From positions 84,716,639-84,780,638 of the forward strand of contig NC_135498.1 of assembly GCF_052857255.1 (NCBI RefSeq): 64,000 nt of DNA. The letters run 5' to 3'. Origin of the DNA: Amblyomma americanum (Eukaryota; Arthropoda; Arachnida; Ixodida; Ixodidae). The notes under the pieces were generated by a model, which made no database searches, was not told the origin of the DNA, and saw nothing but the letters and a program-made list of their open reading frames with translations. Numbering within the stretch: the first letter of the stretch is position 1; every line of letters begins with the position of its first letter. The position numbers were made by a program, and so were the translations under genes. Positions 56,930 through 64,000 of the stretch are shown here, piece after piece.

Positions 56930-57420
56930 ACCCGCTTTCAGTGATCTGTGTGAATGTGTGTAGGTCGTGCTCTGCAAGAGCAAGGTTGAAATGCACTGCC
57001 AAGCAGTTCACAAAATTAAGTACTGCTTCACTAATTTTCAGACCACTACAAACAGCTTTTGTTGGCCATTGCAATCGCCTTCTTCAAGCGAAGGATGAGC
57101 GCAAGTACTAGACAGTCCACGAAGAAGAGCAACACACAGTAGTGCCTCTCGCTACGCTTGTTTCTTCGTCGTGGATTGTCTTGCGTTTGCGCTCATCGTT
57201 CATCAGAACATCATGCAGCAACTAGCGCCAACCGAGGATTTAGTGGAGTACCTCTCGTATTCGCTATTAATTCCTGCTGTACCACTGCCACCACAGTCTT
57301 TCACACACCGCATCATTCTTCTGATTTTGACGCTGTAGCGGTTTACGCCCTATGCTCACGTTCCGTTATATATGCACAGGGGCGTAGGCGCGCCGTTGTG
57401 CCGGCCCGTTGAATTCTGGC
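56930..57420 (-). repeat. Repeat R, copy 3 (inverted) with a foldback
   Basis: The part from about 57200 to 57420 is the reverse complement of repeat R (CTGATTTTGACGCTGTAGCG and nearby). It contains or abuts a 34-bp inverted repeat at 57094-57127/57164-57197. No gene recognised. Confidence 0.6.
57094..57197. repeat. Inverted repeat, 34-bp arms with 36-base loop
   Basis: The left arm (GATGAGCGCAAG...CCACGAAGAAG) pairs with the right arm (CTTCGTCGTGG...TTGCGCTCATC) at most positions. It could form a stable hairpin if transcribed. The origin is unknown. Confidence 0.65.
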
Positions 57421-58284
57421 GCGAATCAGGTAATGGGGGTCACATTTTGCTGACCTTCCAAGCCATTTGAGCACACGACTGGCCGCCATCTTGATATCCC
57501 GATCGAACAAGAAACGTTCGAAAGCAAGTAGTAAAGCAAGCAAATAGTTGTATTATTGACCCTTCCGTCACTCTGATAAAGAGATGGTGTACTCATCCGG
57601 CCAAGATGTGTAGCTGTGCGCTCTTGCCGAATGTCATTGTTGTGGGCATGATGAGTAGCTGTTGTGTTTTATTTTGTTTTCTTTTCTTTTCCCTCTCGTT
57701 TGTGTTGTTCTTCCTAGTATTAAGAGACCTCTGCCGTGAATAAAAATCTAGTTGCGAGTCAGCGCTTGTGGTGTCCATTCTTCGATGTGTCCCGTTGTTT
57801 TATTGCGCTGTTAAAATATTAACCAGTACCAACTCGCCCAGTTCAAAGCCTTAATGAATGCAAGTAGAATGTACTAATGCTCTTATAACAGCGCTACCAG
57901 AGACAACCACAAGACGAAGGAGCACACGACATAGCGCAGTTTGTGCCGTTTTCTCCTGTGTGTCTCGTCTATAGTAGTGCTGTTTTTATTTCTCTATCAT
58001 TACTAGCCTTGACGAGCGGCTTCAACGATCTGTGCGTTGTCCTTCTCCGTCACGCAAGCAGAAAAAAAAAGTAGCTGCGGTTTAACTAGTGCTCAACGTG
58101 GTTAGAGAGAGAAAGCTGTGGTATATCGGGCACGTGGACGCGACTTGGAGTCTGTAACATTGAGTGCTTTCCGCACACTGGATTGGCAGAGGGCCCACCT
58201 TGCCACCCTGGCAGGTGGCAGCTAAATTAATGGTTCCTCGTGAGAGGTTGGTCACGTATGCTGGCGTCCCACTATATTTATTTA
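57421..58284. other. Mostly unassigned interval
   Basis: 57830-58020 contains the short dispersed repeat also seen at 40829-40905. An AATAAA lies near 57739. No gene could be supported. Confidence 0.4.
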
Positions 58285-58508
58285 CCCGGGTTCAAACCCG
58301 ACCACGGCGGCCGCGTTTTGATGGAGGAAAAGTGCGAAAGGCGCCAGTGAGCAGTGCGATGTCAGTGCACTAGTGCAACACTTTGTTCCATTCTTCTTTC
58401 ACTAACTCCTTTATCTCTTGCTTTCTTTAAGGCGCGGTTCGGGTGTCCGCAGAGATCCATAACAGTTACTGCGTTGTTTCCTTCCCTCAAAAATCAATTT
58501 TCATTTTA
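58285..58508 (+). mobile_element. SINE, 5'-truncated within the tRNA head
   Basis: It begins at the B-box region (GGGTTCAAACCCGACC, about 58289) and runs through the SINE body to AAAAATCAATTTTCATTTTAA. The A-box side has been lost. Confidence 0.75.
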
Positions 58509-58744
58509 AGGCGTAAGCCTATTTTGCCTCGTGAGTGGCATGGACGTATGTTGCAGAAAGAAGTTTGTGGACGGAAGTTGTCCGCACGGCCGGTCAATCA
58601 TAAGTTTATGGTAAATAAAACAACAATAAAAAGTTCCTTAGAAACAAAAGGTAGGAACAAGAAATAAATACGGATATAAAAAACAACAAAATGAGAGAAA
58701 ATTGCTGAAAACAACGAGAATGAAAAATGCAGAGAACGAGGACA

Positions 58745-60670
58745 AAGAACGGTTACCGCATTTCCGCTCAAAAGCAGACAAGGTCAATACTCTAGAGATT
58801 CCGCGCGAGCGGAGACCACGCTGCACTAGCCCAAGCCCCAGCTAATCCCTTTCATTTTGTGGCAGTGAGTTGTAACTACCATCACCCCCTGTAATTTTTA
58901 TATACGTACCGTCTGTGCACGTGCCGACACTGGTGCTACTTAGCGTCACCATTGGTGACAAGTTTGCGTCTGACTCGTTTATCGAAGAGGATTTTCAGCG
59001 GGGACAAAGGAATCTCAGCGGGGACAAAGGAATCGCCCCTATTCGGCGCCAAGAGTTGTTAGTTGAGCTTAATCCTGGTATGTGCGAGGGATTCGCACCG
59101 ACGACCTTTTTTTCCCCTAAACCGTAATGAACAGCGACATTTGGAGGACCGTGGCAGGCGAAACAATGGTGGCCGAGGAAGGGCAGTGCTACCAAATGAA
59201 TCGTTGTTTTGTGATATGGACGTTGATATCTGAATTTGTCGAAAATATGGTGGCTTACTCTCCTTAAGGGGCTGGGGTCTGGGGTTGTCGCACATGTGCA
59301 GATGGCTCCTGGTCACCAGGGATATCTGTTGCAAAACCGTCGTCATCGCTTCAGATGACGCGGTTGTTGCGACGTGCGTACTTTCTTTCAATCGTTCCTC
59401 TCACATTTCTTTCAACTCTTCTAGTGTCTGCACGTGGCAGCGATTGTGACTCAGCTTGAGCCATTGGACAGGCCCGACACTTTTCTTTTCATTCTACCTT
59501 CAGTCGCAGCAACAAAAAACAATATTGTCGAAAGTGTACGTGAAAACAACTTAGCTAACGCTCTTCATTTGGTTTCGCATTCTCGAATCGTTCTTTAAGT
59601 TTCTTGAGCAACCGTATATAACAACCTACTCGCCCAATGCACCGTTCGTTTACGGCGCGCTTCTATAGAATCATAAAGAAAAAAGACTAATAAAAATAAG
59701 AATGAAAATTAGTATATAAATATTATCCCTGCCAGTTTGAAGCTTTTTCTAGTTATGAGGATAGCGCTATAAGAGTGCACACTCTGGCTTTCAGATTTCA
59801 GCTAAAGTAGAGCTGTCACAGATTGTGGCCTATATTCGATTAAACTCAACAATACTTGGCGACATGAAATTTCTGTTCTTTAGCTTGCGCATTTCCTTTC
59901 TTCTTTCACTCCCTCCTTTATCCCTTCCCTTACGTCGCAGTTCAGGTGTCCAGCGATATATGAGACAGATACTGCGCCATTTCCTTTCCCCCCAAAACCA
60001 ATTATTATTATTATTAGCTTGCGCATTGTCGCCTTCCATCATTGCAACACAATCAGTTCGAATTGATTTGGAACCAATTTTTTACAAAATCATGTGTAGG
60101 TGAACGAAAGGACCGACGGACTGAACGTTATAAAATTTATTTATCAAAAGCAACACTGAATAATTTGTTTTCGAGCAGCTGTGGCAAAATACTGGCATTC
60201 AATTTTTAGTGAAACTTGAAATATTTGAGTAAATGGGACAAAACAGTACTTTTTGTTGCTGGAATTGACACACAGTACATCCAAACTTAAGGAGCGGTGA
60301 TAAAAAATTTCGTGAAAATTTCGAACTCTACCTACATTCTTCAGAAGTCATTCAACTGCATTTGTCAGTGTTTCTGATTTTTTAAAATTTGTGTATACCA
60401 AGCGGAGCATCTGGAACGGTCTGCTGTATTTTCTGCAAGGTGTGCGCGTACTTCCTTGAAAACGTGAAAAGTATGCACTACCAGACATTCTTTTCTTAGG
60501 GTGCCGTAGGTGAAACGCTGAACCGATCGCTGCTTCTCGGACTCATAATATCCTCTAGCGCCGCAGTGGAAAATGGCTCGAAAGAACCGACAAACAGAAC
60601 ACATCTCTCTGATGCGCCTTCAGAGCCGAGGAGCAGTGGGAGGATCCCGGAAACTGCTGTAATCAAGTGG
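58745..60670 (-). repeat. Block B, inverted partial copy (B4)
   Basis: It is the reverse complement of the B module plus B1 12757 back to about 11095. It includes the frame homologous to 12355 (here 59391 to 59059, minus strand). It does not contain the peptide gene. A SINE interrupts it at 59894-60014. The end near 60670 falls in the CTCCTCGGCTCTGAAGGCGC area. Confidence 0.8.
59894..60014 (+). mobile_element. 5'-truncated SINE with perfect 13-bp target duplication
   Basis: TAGCTTGCGCATT occurs on both sides (59881-59893 and 60015-60027). B1 (near 11770) and B2 (near 29930) have it once, in reverse complement. The insert is only the 3' ~120 bases of the SINE, ending CCAATTATTATTATTAT. Confidence 0.9.
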
Positions 60671-62180
60671 CCTCGTTACATAGGCTTAGTTAACCAACAG
60701 CTACTGTTTATACACATTCCTTTCTGACCTCTCCAATGTTTGCGCTAACCATGACAACGGCAACACTCCGTGAATTTTTCTGGCCGATAATCATTAAAAA
60801 GCTGCCGCTTCTTCTAACTTCTAATAATTAACAGTTAATGTTCGAATTGTAATTTGGCGATCAGACAAGAACTAGTATTACAGTTCTTTATTCCCACTTT
60901 CGGTGCGTTCCCAGATACGATCCACATTCTTCCTTTCTCTTGGGAGTCTTGAGGACGTAGTGACGCTTCCATTTGTCAGCAGGGACGTCTTCAAAAATTC
61001 AGTTCCACTACGCATATATCATCGCTTTGGTTATTTTGATACTGCCCTGATGAGACTAATTTCATTAGACTATTATGCACTCAGGACCATTGCTGTGACT
61101 TCAGACATTTTGTTTATTTTTCAGCCTTCTCGTTTTCTTTTCCACTCTTGAGCTCACGACCTTTCAAACAAAATGTAAGGTCTAGTTCATGCCCAACATA
61201 ATGGCATATTGTCATGCGCTTGTGACCTCACAGCAAATGTAAAAGATGCAGCATTACACTCTCAATATCAACTCTGCTGCAGGTAGCGAGGTGGAGTATA
61301 CATGAAAGATTTAATAAGATTCAATAGAGAAAAATGGCTGTCGTTTAGCTCTTGTTAAACCTGGGGTGACGCGATAGCTACACGTTGCCGAGTGGAACTG
61401 GCTCAGTCGAATTGCAAAGTCAGTCGTTCGCCGCTTCGTTTCGCTGGGCGTTCCTTCTTCATCTTCGTCCATGGACGTGGATTCACTCTCCCCCTCTCAC
61501 CCGTTTTGCCGCCACGCCACGCCGTCAGAAGCTGCTCCGTACCACGTGACCAACCAAGTGACCAGCCACGGCGCCGCCATGGAGCTCAAGGGCGACCACG
61601 CAGCTCAAGGGGCGCCACACTGAAGGCTCGAAGTGATAGCCTAGTGTAGCTACCGCTACAAAAATTCTATCCTGCAAAGTAATGGTAGGAAGTTGGTCAC
61701 TTTTCGATAGATGCATACATTACCAGACTATGCAACCGTTATTTTGAAAACATTGTTTTTCGCGGCTTTCTCTGGTCCTCCAAGGTCTAACGCGCCAATA
61801 AATTCGAGGAAGGATGAAACGGAATCAACCCAAAAGTCATCGAGTGCAGTATCGGTGGTAGGATTCCTATCCGTACTTACTGGCGACCCCACTACACCCC
61901 GCGATGCTACTCCCAGTAGGTCATTACATGGACAAGCGTGAAAGAATAATTGACGTATTCAATATATTTGTCGCTTCGTTAAAAAATGTGTTTGCTCGCA
62001 CTCTCAAAACTTTAGGACTTAAGCAGCTAGAGCTTGTAGCTTAAAGGTGGAATATTGTACCTAATAAATTGCAATCATATTTAGGTAAAAATGCTCCAAG
62101 AAGTGTTCCTCTGCGGCGGTCTTCCAATCTTGCATCTTCATACAGCTTAAACTTTATTCAATTCCCCAGTCTACAACGAT
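60671..62180. other. Unassigned stretch with a GC-rich patch
   Basis: 61390-61650 is unusually GC-rich, with CACGTGACC motifs, in otherwise AT-rich DNA. Its plus-strand frame (61392-61649) has no recognisable domain. It may be a promoter-like or repeat fragment. Nothing else seen. Confidence 0.35.
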
Positions 62181-62189
62181 CCGGCACCT

Positions 62190-62395
62190 GATGGTAGCAG
62201 GTCTGTCACCAAGCAACCCTGCTTCATACATTGCCTGGACGCAGGGACCGCACCATCGTTCTCTCCTGGACTTCATCAAATCAGCTAACCTTTTACCAGT
62301 AATTTATTCTCTACTACATCATTCATCACACGTTCACCCATCATTGATGACCTGGGGCAATAAAGTTTCCTTTAAAATAATTCCCCAGCAAAACC
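62190..62395 (+). other. Possible LINE ORF2 end and 3' UTR
   Basis: The frame has GPHHRSLLDFIKSANLLPVI, which resembles the C-terminal tail of RNase H-type LINE proteins. It is followed by an AATAAAG near 62360. Too short for a firm call. Confidence 0.3.
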
Positions 62396-64000
62396 TTTGA
62401 ACAATGGGGCCGAAACAAAGAGAACAATCATCCTTTTTGGAAAAGAAAGCGAGTAAAACCATACAGCTTTTAAGCCGCGTGTTCAATTTTACTCAGAGTT
62501 CATGCACGCGAATCGCTCACTGTGAATATAAGTACAATGTCAATAAAAGTGATGTCAATGAGGACCCATGGCCATCGATTTCAGTCCATTTGCAAAGTGC
62601 ATAAAAAATTGCAACAATCGATTTTGGCTTTATGCTTAATAACAGAATAAAATGCTCCCTCATAGCACCGGTTGCAAACTGATTCTGGATGATATTTTTC
62701 ACCCTTTTTATAGCAAATCTTTAGAAGGCTGTGAAAAGCTGTATTTAGAAACATAACACAGGTATTTGGCTTCCTGCATGCTATGTGCTTAAGAGATGAT
62801 GAGGTCGAAGAAAACAGGTAGCAAGTACTGAAAACCAAAGAGCACAATATCTCCGCCATAGGTGTTTCAACCAGCTATTTTTTTTCAGAGCTGCGACATT
62901 AATCGAAGTACAAAAGTGCTTAGATAAAACTTTACACTTTCAATTGGCGGCATTTTAAAACTTGAGAAGTGTTGAGACGCCATATTTTGGGACGACGGTG
63001 GTGTTAATAAAATAAGAGGTCGTATTAACAGCGTAATAAGAATGCCTATAACTATTCCGCCAACCTAGCCAGTGGAACAGCCCGGCTGCTATCCAGAGAA
63101 GCAGTCGCATTTGCAAAAAGAGATTTTTCATGACGCGATGCCTCCAAAGCCTTTCTTATCAGAATCTGCGCAAAACGAAGAGGACGCCGACGAGAAGACG
63201 CAGACATTCTACTCAGACTGCAAAGATTGAACGAAATGCGCGAGTTCATCCTAGCTGCAGTGCTAAAACCAACCGCACCGTATTCTTCAACGTGTTTCTC
63301 GACGGTTACAAAGAACCCTTAAAAAGGAAAGGGGGAAAATATATTTTGTATTTCCGCCAAGGACGCCATGGGGGTGGTTATGTCCGTCTCAAGAATAAAA
63401 AGGCGACATTTGAAATTGGTGATGAATAACGAGTATAGCGCCACTATTTCGTCCTACTGTCTCATTTGGAATGTCATACTAACGAATTCCAGATGTCCTC
63501 TTCAGAAAGTGTCACGACAATCAGGTAATCAACCTTGCTTTCTATGTGATGAATACGTGCATGAAACCCACGCATGTGCCCTGTGCAGCTCTTTCCAGGA
63601 TACCAAGTTGGATCTCCTTCAGGAGGTTTCTGGCAGCCATTTTTTTGCCAAATGCTGCCAACTCTATGGACATGAAATCCTCGCTCATCTCTTTCATAGC
63701 TTTTCGATCAACAAAAGGATGTAATCTACAAGAATTTTAGTACTGCAGAATATTGCGCCAGGGGACAAAAAAAGGGACTGCCAGCAAGCTCTTGAACAAC
63801 ATGCAAGTTCAGATCCTCGCCAAAGGTTTAAAGAACAACGAAAAAGGTTTCTCGCATACGTTTATAATTGAAGAAATGACAATCTAGACGGCGTAATTGG
63901 CATGCTAGATTCGAAAAAAACTGGTGAAATCGCTGTCCTCTTTGGCTATTAAGGATGAGAGGGTTAAATATATACTCTGCACAGATATCGGCTTTAATAC
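62396..64000. other. Unassigned stretch with two weak ORFs
   Basis: A 99-codon basic frame at 63130-63429 starts with ATG and ends in a Lys/Gly-rich part. An overlapping frame at 63368-63724 contains CFLCDEYVHETHACALC (63536-63586), a C-x2-C spacing pattern that could bind zinc. Neither is recognised. No splice or polyadenylation context was found. Confidence 0.3.

Overview
The window looks like repeat-rich intergenic DNA from an arthropod, most likely a hard (ixodid) tick. The reasons are a tRNA-headed SINE of the type described in Rhipicephalus (Ruka-like), RNase H-bearing I-like LINEs, CR1/Jockey and RTE-type LINEs, Ty3/gypsy elements, introns with GT-AG borders and eukaryotic AATAAA signals. 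The species is inferred, not proven. There is no operon structure and no convincing conserved housekeeping gene. Almost every long reading frame belongs to a decayed retroelement.

The backbone of the first ~41 kb is a tandem segmental duplication with a period near 19 kb, built from two blocks called A and B here. The order is: A1 tail (1-218), LINE-a (219-5610), B1 (5611-12757 plus 14329-14640), A2 (16331-18955), B2 (18956-24291 and 29551-31290), A3 (35322-37825), second LINE-a copy (37826-38456), and a scrap of B3 (40680-40830). An inverted piece of B (B4) lies at 58745-60670. The copies act as filled/empty-site controls for each other. They expose precise insertions: LINE-a, a minus-strand LINE in B1, a Ty3 element and an RTE tail in B2, a LINE tail in A2 and a SINE in B4.

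The one plausible host gene is in block B. It is a two-exon gene for a 66-residue secreted-type peptide in B1 (8550-9364, polyadenylation signal at 9521). The B2 paralogue (20879-21724) keeps splice sites and exon lengths but has lost the start codon.

Region by region: 24292-29550 is a dead Ty3/gypsy element with LTRs. 31426-31890 is a 30-bp dyad-rich minisatellite. 33212-34874 is a 5'-truncated I-like LINE nested in a SINE. 38457-40670 is a gag-protease remnant of a second Ty3 element. 41-48 kb holds LINE and SINE fragments, including a full SINE with a long TTA tract (43447-43890). 48.8-57.4 kb holds diverged duplicated non-coding blocks (D, R, E) interrupted by a Penelope-like scrap (49203-49585) and by a nearly full-length CR1-like LINE (50441-54636). 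That LINE carries a 2A-like GDRETNPGP motif and a mutated FADG reverse-transcriptase box. 58.2-60.7 kb has SINEs and the inverted B copy. The last 3 kb has no recognisable genes.
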